Origin: Photobacterium sp. TLY01
Lineage (GTDB): Bacteria > Pseudomonadota > Gammaproteobacteria > Enterobacterales > Vibrionaceae
Assembly: GCF_021432065.1 (NCBI RefSeq)
Contig: NZ_CP090364.1
Location: 1,626,601-1,690,600 of the forward strand
Direction of reading: 5' to 3'
Length of the DNA: 64,000 bases
Below the pieces are notes generated by a model. The model did no database searches, was not told the origin of the DNA, and was given only the letters and a program-made list of their open reading frames with translations. The position numbers were made by a program, and so were the translations under genes. Shown in pieces: positions 36,812 to 46,811 of this stretch. Each line of letters begins with the position of its first letter. The first letter of the stretch is position 1.

Positions 36812-36829
36812 TTTTGGACTATACCAGAT
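36812..36829 (-). promoter_or_regulatory. Predicted PhnR operator upstream of phnW
   Basis: TTTTGGACTATACCAGAT, 14 of 18 positions as in the perfect palindrome at 38201. Located between phnW and phnS, close to the phnW start. See the other two sites at 37029 and 38201. Confidence 0.6.
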
Positions 36830-37028
36830 TACGAAATCACTATAACGATGGCCAACCGATGCTGTAAATGCGACTGAAGCAGTCTTCATAAAAGTTTAAT
36901 AATGGCAACGTTCGCCGATTTTCAGCACAAGTTTGCGCTGAATCACGATCACACCGTCCTCATGAAACTGACATCTGGCAATCATCGAACTGTCATAAAT
37001 CGCACCTAGCATCTTCCGTGTCGAACCA

Positions 37029-37046
37029 ATCTGGTACATACCACAT
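37029..37046 (+). promoter_or_regulatory. Predicted PhnR operator upstream of phnS
   Basis: ATCTGGTACATACCACAT, 15 of 18 positions as in the palindrome at 38201 and itself dyad-symmetric in the core TGGTA-YA-TACCA. It lies 22 bp before the phnS start, where a repressor would occlude initiation. Confidence 0.65.
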
Positions 37047-37067
37047 TTACTTTTTTAGGAAGGACAT

Positions 37068-38081
37068 ATGAAAAAGACATGGCTTGTTGCCCCCCTGACG
37101 GCATTGATGGCACTAAGCAGCACTCAGGCATTCGCTGCGCAGGAACTGACGGTCTACACAGCGTTCGAAACGGACATGCTGGCGAAATTCAAAACCGGAT
37201 TTGAAAAAGCCAACCCGGATATCAAGATCAAATGGGTCCGTGACTCCACCGGTATCATGACAGCCAAACTGCTGGCCGAAAAAAGTAACCCACGCGCGGA
37301 TGTGGTCTGGGGTCTGGCCGGCTCTTCAATGGCACTGCTGAAAGAAGAAGGTGTACTGAAGCCCTATCAGCCAAAGGAACTGAGCAAGATCCACAGCAAT
37401 CTGATCGATCCGCAAGCCAACCCGGCCTGGTTTGGTAACGATGCCTTCTTTAATGCGGTCTGCTTCAATGAAAAAGTGGCCAAGCAACTGGGTCTGAGCA
37501 AGCCGAACACCTGGGATGACCTGCTCAAACCTGAGTACAAAGGCCATATCGCCATGCCCAACCCCGCCTCATCCGGCACAGGTTATATGCAGGTCTCAGC
37601 CTGGCTGCAAACCATGGGTGAGCAAAAAGGCTGGGATTATATGGCCAAACTGGATCAGAACATTGCCCATTACACGCACTCAGGTTCCAAGCCTTGCGTT
37701 CAGGCCGGTATGGGTGAAGTCGCCATTGGTATCTCTATGGCCATTCGTGGTGCCAAGCTGAAATCTCAGGGGGCGCCGATTGACATTATCCTGCCCGAAG
37801 GTGGCGTAGGCTGGGAAGCCGAAGCCGTTGGCCTGGTCAACACCCAATCGGATGCCGCAAAGCGTCTGGTTGACTGGTCGCTGTCGAAAGATGCCAACCA
37901 GCTGTATAACGAGTTCTACCCGGTTGTCGGCCATAAAGACGTGAACAAGCCTGTGAAGAACTACCCAAATGTTCAGCAGGCGATGGTGAAAATGGACTTC
38001 TCTAGAATGGCCGTCAGCCGTGAAGATGTGCTGAAAACCTGGTCGGATAAATTCGACGCGAAATCTGAACCGCGTTCTTAA
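37068..38081 (+). CDS. phnS: AEP ABC transporter, periplasmic substrate-binding protein
   Basis: 337 residues; Sec signal peptide 1-24 (cleavage after AFA-A). Iron/thiamine/AEP-type binding protein fold (FbpA-like class): ELTVYTAFETDML, then STGIMTAKLLAEK and RADVVWGLAGSS in the first lobe, PNPASSGTGYMQVSAW at the hinge. Assigned to AEP because it is divergent from phnW and next to phnT, phnU, phnR. ATG at 37068 with AGGAAGGA. Followed by a terminator, so expressed separately from phnT. Confidence 0.9.
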   Translation: MKKTWLVAPLTALMALSSTQAFAAQELTVYTAFETDMLAKFKTGFEKANPDIKIKWVRDSTGIMTAKLLAEKSNPRADVVWGLAGSSMALLKEEGVLKPYQPKELSKIHSNLIDPQANPAWFGNDAFFNAVCFNEKVAKQLGLSKPNTWDDLLKPEYKGHIAMPNPASSGTGYMQVSAWLQTMGEQKGWDYMAKLDQNIAHYTHSGSKPCVQAGMGEVAIGISMAIRGAKLKSQGAPIDIILPEGGVGWEAEAVGLVNTQSDAAKRLVDWSLSKDANQLYNEFYPVVGHKDVNKPVKNYPNVQQAMVKMDFSRMAVSREDVLKTWSDKFDAKSEPRS

Positions 38082-38101
38082 CCTCATCCCAATCCAATAT
38101 C

Positions 38102-38127
38102 AAGGCAACCGCACGGGTTGCCTTTTT
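38102..38127 (+). terminator. Terminator between phnS and phnT
   Basis: Stem AAGGCAACC / GGGTTGCCTT with a GCAC tetraloop and TTTTT, 20 bp after the phnS stop. The promoter of phnT must lie after it. Partial readthrough is common in binding-protein operons, keeping more binding protein than permease. Confidence 0.87.
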
Positions 38128-38200
38128 CATTTATCGGGCAGAACCGGCTGTCTTCTTATCGTCAAGCTTCTGTCATCCAAGTGTCATTCACTCGCACTAC

Positions 38201-38218
38201 ATTTGGTATATACCAAAT
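38201..38218 (+). promoter_or_regulatory. Predicted PhnR operator upstream of phnT (perfect palindrome)
   Basis: ATTTGGTATATACCAAAT is an 18-bp perfect dyad, 17 bp before the phnT start and after the phnS terminator. Its TATATA centre could double as a -10. GntR/HutC-family regulators bind dyads of this size, and related sites lie before phnW and phnS. Confidence 0.72.
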
Positions 38219-38235
38219 AGAGAAATGACGTTGCT

Positions 38236-39312
38236 ATGGAAACTTACCTGAAAATCTCACAAGTCGGTAAACAGTTTGGTCAGTTTACTGCCCTGAACAA
38301 CATCTCGCTGGATATCAATAAAGGTGAATTTATCTGTTTTCTTGGCCCTTCAGGCTGCGGAAAAACCACCTTGCTGCGTGCCATCGCCGGACTGGATCTG
38401 GCCAGCTCAGGCACGATTGAACAGGCTGGACGTGACATCACCTATCTGCCGCCTGAAAAACGGGACTTTGGGATTGTTTTTCAGTCCTACGCCCTGTTCC
38501 CCAATCTGACTGTCTATGAAAACCTGAGCCTTGGCTTGCGCAATCAGGGGAAATCTGTCGCAGAAACAGACAGTATCGTCAGCCAGTGGCTGGACACCAT
38601 TGCCCTGCCGACAGCCGGCAACAAATACCCAAGCCAGTTATCCGGCGGACAGCAACAGCGGGTTGCACTGGCCCGAGCCTTATCATTATCACCCGGATTG
38701 TTACTGCTTGATGAACCGCTTTCGGCTTTGGATGCCAAAGTGCGATCTCACCTGCGCGAAGAGATCCGCCGCTTACAACGCAAGCTGGGTATTACCACCA
38801 TTATGGTGACGCACGATCAGGAAGAAGCGCTCGCGATGGCCGACCGTATCGTGGTCATGAATCACGGTTGTATCGAACAGGTCGGCACACCACAGGAAAT
38901 CTATCAGAACCCGAGTTCCCGTTTTGTCGCTGAATTTGTCGGCCAGATGAATTTCTTGCCTGCCTCAATCGTGAGTGAGCATCAAATGCGCATCGGTGAA
39001 AGCCTGCTGCCACTTCCGGCCGCTCAATTCCAGCGCGGCGAGCAGGTCGAGCTGGGACTCAGACCAGAAGATCTGCATTTTCTGCCCGCAGGTGAGAAAA
39101 GTGACAGCAGCGTGCTGGTTCGCATCGACGATCTGGAGTTTCAGGGCACCTTCATGCGTGCCGACTGCCAGCTTCAGGGCGCCCATCAGTTGCCGACGAT
39201 CAAGGTAGATGTCCCTATCCGGGAGACACGCAACCTTGGCCTGAGCCGCGGGCATTATCTGCAGCTACACATTGCCGATAAGCATACCCATATCTACCGT
39301 CAAAGCCGATAA
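38236..39312 (+). CDS. phnT: AEP ABC transporter, ATP-binding protein
   Basis: 358 residues. Walker A GPSGCGKTT (about 38-46), Q-loop VFQSYALFPNLTV, signature [15 protein letters not shown], Walker B LLLDEPLSALD, H-loop VTHDQEEA, then a C-terminal TOBE-like regulatory region (about 280-350), the CUT1/Fbp class pattern. ATG at 38236; ribosome site weak. The first codons of phnU follow 13 bp after its stop. Confidence 0.93.
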   Translation: METYLKISQVGKQFGQFTALNNISLDINKGEFICFLGPSGCGKTTLLRAIAGLDLASSGTIEQAGRDITYLPPEKRDFGIVFQSYALFPNLTVYENLSLGLRNQGKSVAETDSIVSQWLDTIALPTAGNKYPSQLSGGQQQRVALARALSLSPGLLLLDEPLSALDAKVRSHLREEIRRLQRKLGITTIMVTHDQEEALAMADRIVVMNHGCIEQVGTPQEIYQNPSSRFVAEFVGQMNFLPASIVSEHQMRIGESLLPLPAAQFQRGEQVELGLRPEDLHFLPAGEKSDSSVLVRIDDLEFQGTFMRADCQLQGAHQLPTIKVDVPIRETRNLGLSRGHYLQLHIADKHTHIYRQSR

Positions 39313-39325
39313 ACAGGACGACACC

Positions 39326-41056
39326 ATGACTCAACTGACCCGACCGCTTCCTACGTCAAAGCCAGGTCTTTTACAATCCATGACTCGCCTGCGCCATCAC
39401 CTTGGTCGTGACAACCTCACTCTCACTGGGCTCTTAGTGGTATTCAGCGCACTCATGGCGGCCTTTATCGTCGCGCCGCTGCTTGCCATGCTGCAAAAAA
39501 GCGTGCACAACGCGGAAGGCGACTTTGTGGGTCTGGCCAATTTTGCCAGCTACTTTGCATCACCTGCCCTGTGGCAGTCATTGCAAAATACTGTGGTCAT
39601 CGGTGTGGTTGTCACTGTCATTGTCGGGCTGCTGGCCTTTGGTTTTGCTTTTGCCTTAACCCGCAGTTGTATGCCATTCAAAGGCGTCTTTACCGTCATC
39701 GGCTCGGCCCCCATTCTGGCGCCATCGCTGCTCCCGGCCATCAGTCTGATCTACCTGTTCGGTAATCAGGGCATCGCCAAAGAGATGCTGTTCGGCCACA
39801 GTATTTACGGCCCGATCGGCATTGCGATCGGCCTGGTATTATGGACCTTCCCTCATGCTCTGATGATCATCAGTACCTCGCTGAAGACATCCGATGCCAG
39901 ACTCTACGAAGCCGCGAAAGCCCTCAATACATCCAGCGTACGCACCTTCTTTCTGGTCACTTTGCCGGGGGCAAAATACGGCCTGATCAGCGCCTTAATC
40001 GTGGTGTTTACTCTGGTTGTCTGCGATTTTGGTGTCCCGAAAGTCATTGGCGGCCAATATAATGTGTTGGCGACCGACATTTTCAAACAAGTGGTCGGCC
40101 AGCAAAACTTCGCCATGGGTGCGGTCACGTCCGTCATGCTGTTACTGCCCGCTCTGCTGGCGTTTGCCGGCGACCGCTGGGTACAGAAAAAACAACAGAA
40201 CCTGTTCGATGCCCGCTCTGTGGCTTATCAGCCAGAACCCAACCGTATTCGTGACGGCATCTGCTTGCTGTTCTGTTCCCTGATTTCACTGGCGATTCTG
40301 AGTGTCATCGCCATGGCGGTGTACGGCTCTCTGGTCACATTCTGGCCATGGAACACCGCATTGAGTCTGAATAACTACAACTTTGCCGAATTCAGCACTT
40401 ATGGCTGGGCTCCCTATTTCAATTCACTGAAACTGGCCGGGATGGTCGCGCTGGCAGGGACTTTGGTGATCTTTACCTGTGCCTACTGCATTGAAAAAGG
40501 ACAAAGTTTCGCTCCTCTGCGTCACCTGCTGCAAATGCTGGCGATTCTGCCGATGGCTGTCCCGGGTATGGTATTAGGACTGGGCTACATCTTTTTCTTC
40601 AACCACAGTGACAATCCGCTGTCATGGATGTACGGCACACTGACCATACTGGTGGTCAATACGGTGACTCACTACTACACAGTCGGCCATATGACGGCAG
40701 TGACAGCCCTGAAGCAGTTGCCGGGCGAAATCGAAGCGATCTCTGCCTCGCTCAACATTCCTCAGTTCAAGACGTTCTTTAAAGTCACTGTTCCTGTGTG
40801 CACTCCTGCTATTCTGGAAATTGCGACCTATCTGTTTGTGAATGCGATGACCACTACATCGGCCATTGTTTTCCTGTACGCCTCAGACACCATGCCTGCA
40901 TCCGTGTCTGTCCTGAATATGGATGATGCCGGTCAGACCGGACCTGCCGCCGCGATGGCGGTCATGATCCTGCTGACAGCTGCAGCCGTCAAACTCATGC
41001 ATCTGGGTGCCAACCGTCTGAGTGATCAATACACCCAAGCCTGGCGTCACCGCTGA
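39326..41056 (+). CDS. phnU: AEP ABC transporter permease, two fused membrane domains
   Basis: 576 residues from ATG 39326 (MTQLTRP; ACAGGACG upstream). Two binding-protein-dependent permease domains in one chain, about 12 membrane helices, each with the EAA loop: YEAAKALNTSSVRTFFLVTLPGAKYG (about 205-230) and EIEAISASLNIPQFKTFFKVTVPV (about 470-495). Resembles FbpB/ThiP-type fused permeases; Salmonella has separate PhnU and PhnV. A frame-open upstream extension overlapping phnT is rejected. Confidence 0.9.
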   Translation: MTQLTRPLPTSKPGLLQSMTRLRHHLGRDNLTLTGLLVVFSALMAAFIVAPLLAMLQKSVHNAEGDFVGLANFASYFASPALWQSLQNTVVIGVVVTVIVGLLAFGFAFALTRSCMPFKGVFTVIGSAPILAPSLLPAISLIYLFGNQGIAKEMLFGHSIYGPIGIAIGLVLWTFPHALMIISTSLKTSDARLYEAAKALNTSSVRTFFLVTLPGAKYGLISALIVVFTLVVCDFGVPKVIGGQYNVLATDIFKQVVGQQNFAMGAVTSVMLLLPALLAFAGDRWVQKKQQNLFDARSVAYQPEPNRIRDGICLLFCSLISLAILSVIAMAVYGSLVTFWPWNTALSLNNYNFAEFSTYGWAPYFNSLKLAGMVALAGTLVIFTCAYCIEKGQSFAPLRHLLQMLAILPMAVPGMVLGLGYIFFFNHSDNPLSWMYGTLTILVVNTVTHYYTVGHMTAVTALKQLPGEIEAISASLNIPQFKTFFKVTVPVCTPAILEIATYLFVNAMTTTSAIVFLYASDTMPASVSVLNMDDAGQTGPAAAMAVMILLTAAAVKLMHLGANRLSDQYTQAWRHR

Positions 41057-41119
41057 TGACTCTGTGAAAACAGACTTTATAATAACGAACTCAGTGAACC
41101 CTGGTCGGTAACAGGAAGG

Positions 41120-41824
41120 ATGAACGTGCAATATTTAAGAATCATGGAAGCCATCAATGAACAGATTGATGCCGGACTTCTGGCGGGCGGCCACAAACTG
41201 CCTGCTGAACGTAAATTGGCGGAGTCTTTCAACACCACACGCGTCACGCTGCGTGAGTCGCTGGCCTTGCTCGAAGCCGAAGGGAAATTGTACCGAGAAG
41301 ATCGCCGCGGCTGGTTTGTCTCGCCAGTACCGCTCTTGTACGATCCGACCTACACCACGGATTTTCCGGCTATGGCCAAAGCGCAGGGCCGCGAAGCACG
41401 CTCAGAATTGCTGTCGGCCAAGCGGGTTCCTGCCGGTCGTCGGGCCGCTTCCTTACTGAAAGTCAAACCGCTGACCGAAGTGTACCGGATCGACCGGCTG
41501 CGATTTCTCGACAATCGTCCGGTGGTCGTTGTCACCAACTTTATCTCGCCTGCGCATTTCCCTGATTTGTTTGAGCACAATATTATCGACTCGCTCACGA
41601 CGACGTACCGGGAGCAATACGGGGTGATTTATTCCAAGACCCGGTTCCGGGTTCGCTCTACCTCCCTGATGGCAGAAACCGCCCATCATCTCAGAGCAAC
41701 ATCCGGCACACCCGCCATGTTTGTCGAACGGGTAAACTACGACCAGAGCGGCAACCTGATTGACTGCGATTTGGAATACTGGCGTCACGATGCGATCTTA
41801 ATTGAATCAACGGCGACGATTTAG
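41120..41824 (+). CDS. phnR: GntR-family regulator with UTRA domain (PhnR)
   Basis: 234 residues: GntR winged helix (about 5-70; LPAERKLAESFNTTRVTLRESLALLEAEGKLYREDRRGWFVS) and a UTRA ligand-binding domain (about 90-230), so HutC subfamily. Probably senses AEP or an intermediate and controls phnW, phnS and phnT through the 18-bp dyads (inference). The ATG at 41120 has AGGAAGG immediately before it, which is too close; a GTG at 41126 may be the true start. 63 bp after phnU, possibly the same transcript. Confidence 0.9.
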   Translation: MNVQYLRIMEAINEQIDAGLLAGGHKLPAERKLAESFNTTRVTLRESLALLEAEGKLYREDRRGWFVSPVPLLYDPTYTTDFPAMAKAQGREARSELLSAKRVPAGRRAASLLKVKPLTEVYRIDRLRFLDNRPVVVVTNFISPAHFPDLFEHNIIDSLTTTYREQYGVIYSKTRFRVRSTSLMAETAHHLRATSGTPAMFVERVNYDQSGNLIDCDLEYWRHDAILIESTATI

Positions 41825-41870
41825 CACTCGGTCCACCTGCACGATTCAGCTCAGAGTCTTTCATTGAAAA

Positions 41871-41902
41871 AACCGGCGCCTGAAAAGGCGCCGGTTTGTT
41901 TT
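41871..41902. terminator. Bidirectional terminator between phnR and aapP
   Basis: Ten-bp perfect stem AACCGGCGCC / GGCGCCGGTT with a TGAAAA loop, T-rich on both outer sides. Separates the AEP cluster from the convergent amino-acid transporter operon. Confidence 0.92.
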
Positions 41903-41927
41903 TGCAGACAATCGTGAGAACAACAGA

Positions 41928-42698
41928 TTAATGAATAATTTGCTGCAGGAAATTTTGCGTGCGATCAAACTGCGGATTACTGAAGAACGCCTCCGGGGCA
42001 TTCTGCTCAATAATTTCACCGGCATCCATGAAAATCACCCGATCCGCCACTTCACGGGCAAAGCCCATTTCATGCGTCACACACAGCATGGTCATGCCGT
42101 CTTCGGCCAGCTCAACCATCACATCCAGCACCTCTCGTACCATCTCCGGATCCAGTGCTGACGTCGGCTCATCAAACAGCATGATTTGCGGCTCCATACA
42201 CAGGGAGCGGGCAATCGCCACACGCTGCTGCTGACCACCGGACAGCTGGCCCGGGAACTTGTGTGCCTGCTCTGCAATCCGGACCCGCTCCAGGTACTTC
42301 ATTGCCAGAGCATCAGCTTCTTTCTGCGATTTTTTCTTTACCCACATCTGTGCCAGCGTACAGTTTTCCAGCACGCTCAGGTGGGGAAATAAATTGAAGT
42401 GCTGAAAACACATGCCCACTTCGCGACGCACCAACTCGATATTTTTCAGATCGTCCTTCAGCTCGGTGCCGGCAACAACGATGTCACCGCGCTGGTGTTC
42501 TTCCAAATGGTTAATACAGCGAATCATGGTCGATTTACCCGAGCCGGAAGGCCCGCAGATCACAATTTTTTCGCCCTTTTTCACTTCCAGATTAATGTTT
42601 TTCAACACATGGAATTCACCATACCATTTGTTGACATTTTTCAGACGGATGACAGGTTCTTTATCCGAACGCTGGTTCACTTTTTCAATCATAGACAT
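41928..42698 (-). CDS. aapP: General L-amino acid ABC transporter, ATP-binding protein
   Basis: 256 residues from ATG 42698 (MSMIEKV; AAGGAAG upstream); the frame extends further up but overlaps aapM. PAAT-class ATPase: Walker [12 protein letters not shown]-loop [15 protein letters not shown], signature [15 protein letters not shown], Walker [16 protein letters not shown] and H-loop VTHEMGFA. Last gene of aapJQMP; drives uptake of a broad range of L-amino acids. Confidence 0.94.
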   Translation of the reverse strand: MSMIEKVNQRSDKEPVIRLKNVNKWYGEFHVLKNINLEVKKGEKIVICGPSGSGKSTMIRCINHLEEHQRGDIVVAGTELKDDLKNIELVRREVGMCFQHFNLFPHLSVLENCTLAQMWVKKKSQKEADALAMKYLERVRIAEQAHKFPGQLSGGQQQRVAIARSLCMEPQIMLFDEPTSALDPEMVREVLDVMVELAEDGMTMLCVTHEMGFAREVADRVIFMDAGEIIEQNAPEAFFSNPQFDRTQNFLQQIIH

Positions 42699-42718
42699 CC
42701 TAACTTCCTTGTAATTGA

Positions 42719-43813
42719 TCAATGCCCGGTATGGAGTTTGTTTTCCAGATAAAGGCTGTAGCGCGACATTCCGAAGCACATCACCCAGAAAATGAAGGCC
42801 GCAAATAAATAACTTTCCGTTGAGAATCCGAGCCAGGCCGGATCACTGTTCGCCGACTGAGCAATCCCCAGCACATCAAACATACCGATAATCAGCACCA
42901 GACTGGTATCTTTGAGCAAAGCAATGAAGGTATTGACGATCGACGGAATGCTGACTTTCAGCGCCTGTGGCAGAATGACCAAACGCATCATTTTCCAGTA
43001 GCCTAAACCCAGCGCTTCCGCCGCTTCATACTGACCTTTCGAAATCGACTGTAGACCGCCCCTGATCGCTTCGGCCATGTACGCCGAGTTAAAGAGCACC
43101 ACGCCAATCAGTGCACGCAGTAATTTGTCAATTTCCGTTCCGCCAGAGAGGAACAACGGCAACATGACAGACGCCATGAAAAGCACGGTAATTAAGGGTA
43201 CACCACGCCAGAACTCGATATACACAGTGCTGATACTGCGGATAACCGGCATGTTTGAGCGGCGCCCGAGCGCGAGCAGAACACCGAAAGGCAGGGAAGC
43301 GAGGATGCCTGTCAGCGCGATGATCAGGGTGACCATCAACCCGCCCCACTGGTGCGTTTCCACAGTTTCCAAACCGAAAGTGCCGCCGTGTAACAGCATG
43401 GCTGACAAAACTGGGAATGGGATCAGGGTGATCAGTAATGCCCATTTTTTATAAGGAATACGATCCACCAACAACCACAGCACTAACCCTGCCGTCGCAG
43501 CGAAAAATACCATGGGACGCCAGATTTCCGACTCCGGATAAAAGCCAAACATGAACTGTTCGAACCGCGCCTGAATAAAGACCCAGCATGCGCCTTCCCG
43601 GGAACAGGCGTCACGGGTTGAGCCAATGAAATCTGCATCCAGTACAGCCCACTGGAAAATCTGCTCAGTCCAGGTCACCACCAGCCAGAGCAACACCAGT
43701 GTGACCACTGTATTAACCGGACCGGCAAACAGGTTTTTGCGTAACCAGCCACTCACACCCGTTAATTTTGCCGGCGGGGCTTCTGAGGGCGTAAAATTAA
43801 ATGTTTTCATCAT
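42719..43813 (-). CDS. aapM: General L-amino acid ABC transporter permease AapM
   Basis: 364 residues, inner membrane. An N-terminal extension with extra helices (about 30-170) precedes the HisM-type permease core (about 175-355) with the EAA region [27 protein letters not shown] at 43813 (MMKTF) with GAGGTAG upstream. 11 bp after aapQ and 20 bp before the aapP start, so one operon. Confidence 0.94.
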   Translation of the reverse strand: MMKTFNFTPSEAPPAKLTGVSGWLRKNLFAGPVNTVVTLVLLWLVVTWTEQIFQWAVLDADFIGSTRDACSREGACWVFIQARFEQFMFGFYPESEIWRPMVFFAATAGLVLWLLVDRIPYKKWALLITLIPFPVLSAMLLHGGTFGLETVETHQWGGLMVTLIIALTGILASLPFGVLLALGRRSNMPVIRSISTVYIEFWRGVPLITVLFMASVMLPLFLSGGTEIDKLLRALIGVVLFNSAYMAEAIRGGLQSISKGQYEAAEALGLGYWKMMRLVILPQALKVSIPSIVNTFIALLKDTSLVLIIGMFDVLGIAQSANSDPAWLGFSTESYLFAAFIFWVMCFGMSRYSLYLENKLHTGH

Positions 43814-43824
43814 GCTACCTCTGA

Positions 43825-45084
43825 CTACCTTTCCACCAGCGCAATTTTGCGGTTATAGAGATTCATCAACAGCGACGTCAGCAAACTCAGCGCCAGATAC
43901 ACTGCCATTGTCATTGCAATAATCTCAATGGCCTGTCCTGTCTGATTCAGGGTCGTACCGGCAAACACGGACACCAGATCCGGATAGCCGATTGCCATCG
44001 CCAGTGAAGAGTTTTTGACCAGGTTCAGGTACTGGCTGGTCAGAGGCGGTACGATGACGCGCAATGCCTGCGGAATCACAATCAATCTGAGCGTATGTGA
44101 ATTTTTCAGCCCCAGTGAGTGTGCGGCTTCCGTCTGCCCATGACTGACAGCCATGATCCCCGAACGCACAATTTCAGCGATAAACGAAGCGGTATAAATG
44201 CTCAGTGCCACCAGTAAAGCAAACAGTTCAGGCATGACGGAAATACCGCCCCGAAAGTTAAACCCTTTCAGTTCGGGATAGTCCAGTGACACTGGCTGGC
44301 CGGACACAAAATACGTCAGCACAGGCAAGACCAACAGCATACCGAGTGAATAACGCCAGGTCGGGCGCTGCTCCCCCGTAGCCTTTTGATGCCGGCTGGC
44401 CCGGATATGAACCGCAACACCGGCGATCACACTGATCACAACAGCAGCCAGCACCATCCAGGCACCTTGCTCATAAACGGGTGCAGGCACATACAGACCA
44501 CGCACATTCAGGAACGCGGCTTCACCCAATGACAATGATTGTCTTGGCGAAGGTAAAGCGCGCAGAACCACGAAATACCAGAAAAGAATTTGCAGCAATA
44601 GCGGCACATTCCGGAATACTTCGATATACACGGCAGCCAGGCGGCTTAATAACCAGTTTTTTGATAAGCGGGCGATGCCAACAACAAAACCCAGCGCAGT
44701 CGCCAGCACAATACCAAGCACACCGACCAATGCGGTGTTCAGTAACCCAACAATAAAAGTCCGGCCGTAGCTATAGGTCTCGTCATAATCAATGAGCGAC
44801 ATGCCAATGCCAAAGCCAGCCGTTTGATCGAGAAAATCAAAACCGGTTGCGATTCCCCTTTGCGCTAAATTATCCAGCGCATTACTGACAACGGTATATA
44901 AAAATAACCCGACGGCCAGAATTAGCAGCGACTGGAAAAAAACGGCGCGAGCGCCCGGATGATAAATGAAAGAACGAAGGTTCAAGGAAGGTGTTTCAGA
45001 AACGGCGGCATTTTTTTCGCCCGTCGTTGTATTCTTTTTGTCTTTCTTGGTGACAGCATCGAATTCAACTTCACTCAGTGCCAT
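43825..45084 (-). CDS. aapQ: General L-amino acid ABC transporter permease AapQ
   Basis: 419 residues, about eight membrane helices. The permease signature is split by a long insertion as in the family; C-terminal EAA loop EIVRSGIMAVSHGQTEAAHSLGLKNSHTLRLIVIPQALR (about 310-345). A soluble Lys/Thr-rich N-terminus of about 35 residues precedes the first helix. ATG at 45084 with AGGG upstream. Confidence 0.94.
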   Translation of the reverse strand: MALSEVEFDAVTKKDKKNTTTGEKNAAVSETPSLNLRSFIYHPGARAVFFQSLLILAVGLFLYTVVSNALDNLAQRGIATGFDFLDQTAGFGIGMSLIDYDETYSYGRTFIVGLLNTALVGVLGIVLATALGFVVGIARLSKNWLLSRLAAVYIEVFRNVPLLLQILFWYFVVLRALPSPRQSLSLGEAAFLNVRGLYVPAPVYEQGAWMVLAAVVISVIAGVAVHIRASRHQKATGEQRPTWRYSLGMLLVLPVLTYFVSGQPVSLDYPELKGFNFRGGISVMPELFALLVALSIYTASFIAEIVRSGIMAVSHGQTEAAHSLGLKNSHTLRLIVIPQALRVIVPPLTSQYLNLVKNSSLAMAIGYPDLVSVFAGTTLNQTGQAIEIIAMTMAVYLALSLLTSLLMNLYNRKIALVER

Positions 45085-45198
45085 ACAACTACCCTGTTAA
45101 GTCAATGGATTTTCATCTTTTCATGATTCATTTCAATGAAAAGCTGTTCCAATCAGACGGGGAAATATCCCCGCCGCGTATTGAGTGTTAACCGGTAA

Positions 45199-46248
45199 TT
45201 AACGCACAGGTGGCGCGTACATGATGCCGCCGTCTTTCCAGAGGGCATTCAGACCACGGGCAATTTTCAGTGGCGAACCTGCGCCCACATTTCGCTCAAA
45301 GCTGTCGCCATAGTTACCCACTTGCTTGATCACCTGATAAGACCAATCATCAGCAAGGCTCAGACCGGCACCTTTAGGACCATCCAGACCTAAAATGCGG
45401 CGGACGTTTGGATCGGTCGATTTCAGTTTGGCATCAACGTTGCTCTGATTAATCCCGTACTCTTCGGCATTCACCATCACGCTCAGGGTCCACTTCACGA
45501 TGTTAAACCACTTGTCATCACCCTGACGTACAACCGGACCTAAAGGCTCTTTGGAAATCACTTCAGGCAGCACAACCGCTGACGATGGGTTGGCTAGTTT
45601 AATCCGCAGTGAATACAGCTGAGACTGATCTGAGGTCAGCACATCACAGCGCCCGGCTTCGAAGCCTTTCACCGTCTGATCGGACGTATCAAATACGACG
45701 GGCTTAAAGCTCATGCCGTTCGTGCGAAAGTAATCCGCCAGGTTCAGCTCTGTTGTCGTGCCGGACTGAATACAGACTGACGCGCCATCCAGTTCTTTCG
45801 CAGATTTCACCCCTAAATCTTTACTGACCATAAAGCCCTGGCCGTCGTAATAGTTCACGCCAACAAAATTCAGACCCAGGGCCGTGTCACGTTGCAGTGT
45901 CCATGTTGTATTCCGGGAAAGCACATCCACTTCGCCAGATTGCAGTGCGGTAAAACGCTCTTTGGCCGTCAGCGGAATATATTGCACTTTGCTGGCATCT
46001 TTCAGAACAGCAGATGCGACGGCACGACAGAATTCAACATCAATACCTTCCCAGTTCCCTTTGGCGTCGGTATTTGAAAAGCCCGGCAGCCCGGTGCTGA
46101 CACCGCACTTCAGCACTCCGGCTTGTTTAACTTTATCCAATGTTTCAGAGCCTGAGGCCATTTCGGCATGAGCGCCTGCAGAAATACCTGCCAGCATCAG
46201 CGATGAAGCAATTAAAGAAGCTGAAAAAAGGTTTCTTTTGTTTTTCAT
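45199..46248 (-). CDS. aapJ: General L-amino acid ABC transporter, periplasmic binding protein
   Basis: 349 residues, signal peptide about 1-28 (cleavage after AHA). SBP_bac_3-type fold: VLKCGVSTGLPGFSNTDAKGNWEGIDVEFCRAVASAV and the Arg/Asp amino-acid site segments SGEVDVLSRNTTWT and CIQSGTTTELNLADYF. A Cys pair (C48, C74 region) is likely to form a disulfide. ATG at 46248 with AGGAAGT. First gene of the operon; 114 bp separate it from aapQ. Confidence 0.95.
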   Translation of the reverse strand: MKNKRNLFSASLIASSLMLAGISAGAHAEMASGSETLDKVKQAGVLKCGVSTGLPGFSNTDAKGNWEGIDVEFCRAVASAVLKDASKVQYIPLTAKERFTALQSGEVDVLSRNTTWTLQRDTALGLNFVGVNYYDGQGFMVSKDLGVKSAKELDGASVCIQSGTTTELNLADYFRTNGMSFKPVVFDTSDQTVKGFEAGRCDVLTSDQSQLYSLRIKLANPSSAVVLPEVISKEPLGPVVRQGDDKWFNIVKWTLSVMVNAEEYGINQSNVDAKLKSTDPNVRRILGLDGPKGAGLSLADDWSYQVIKQVGNYGDSFERNVGAGSPLKIARGLNALWKDGGIMYAPPVR

Positions 46249-46811
46249 AAAGACTTCCTGTCTGTTGTGTTGACTAACCTGAATGGTTATTTGTGCTGTT
46301 TTAATATTTGTAAATCACCCTCATACATTTCAGTTGCATATGATGATGATCCCATTCTTTATGCTGTGTTATGCATAAATAACCGCACTAACTCAGCATT
46401 TTCATACGATAGATAATCCATCGCATCTTTATTTAACATTCTTATAGCATTTGACATGCCAAAACACCGACAAGATCTCATTCAACTTCATTTGGGGTTA
46501 TTCTCTGAACATTTATTTAAAAGGCAGGATAAAAATCCGCAAAAGAGACAAAAACAAAGATGATAAAAATATTAATAATTTTGATATTTTCAAAGTGCAC
46601 TTTAATTGTGCATGGACTGCACATTTTGCGGATAAACAATCATTTTGACTTGCACAATAATGGCGCATCCACTACTGATATTTCACCAATTATGCTCATG
46701 AATTAGCATCGTTCTCTTTTTCATTTTTTCATTAAAGCGGTCATTCAGCGTGACACACAGGTGAAACTGAACTGGTCGGGTTCTTCGCATCGTCAAACAA
46801 AGGCATAATTG
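46249..46811. other. Divergent intergenic region aapJ / flippase-like gene
   Basis: About 560 bp, AT-rich in 46540-46700. It should contain the aapJOperon promoter on the left and that of the flippase-like gene on the right. A 65-codon ORF at 46451 starts with TTG and has no ribosome site. No dyad or -24/-12 sigma-54 element could be identified with confidence. Confidence 0.4.

Noticed and set aside
46451..46648. 65-codon ORF upstream of the flippase-like gene
   Set aside because: TTG start, no ribosome site, very AT-rich and lysine/asparagine-rich; looks like random open frame.
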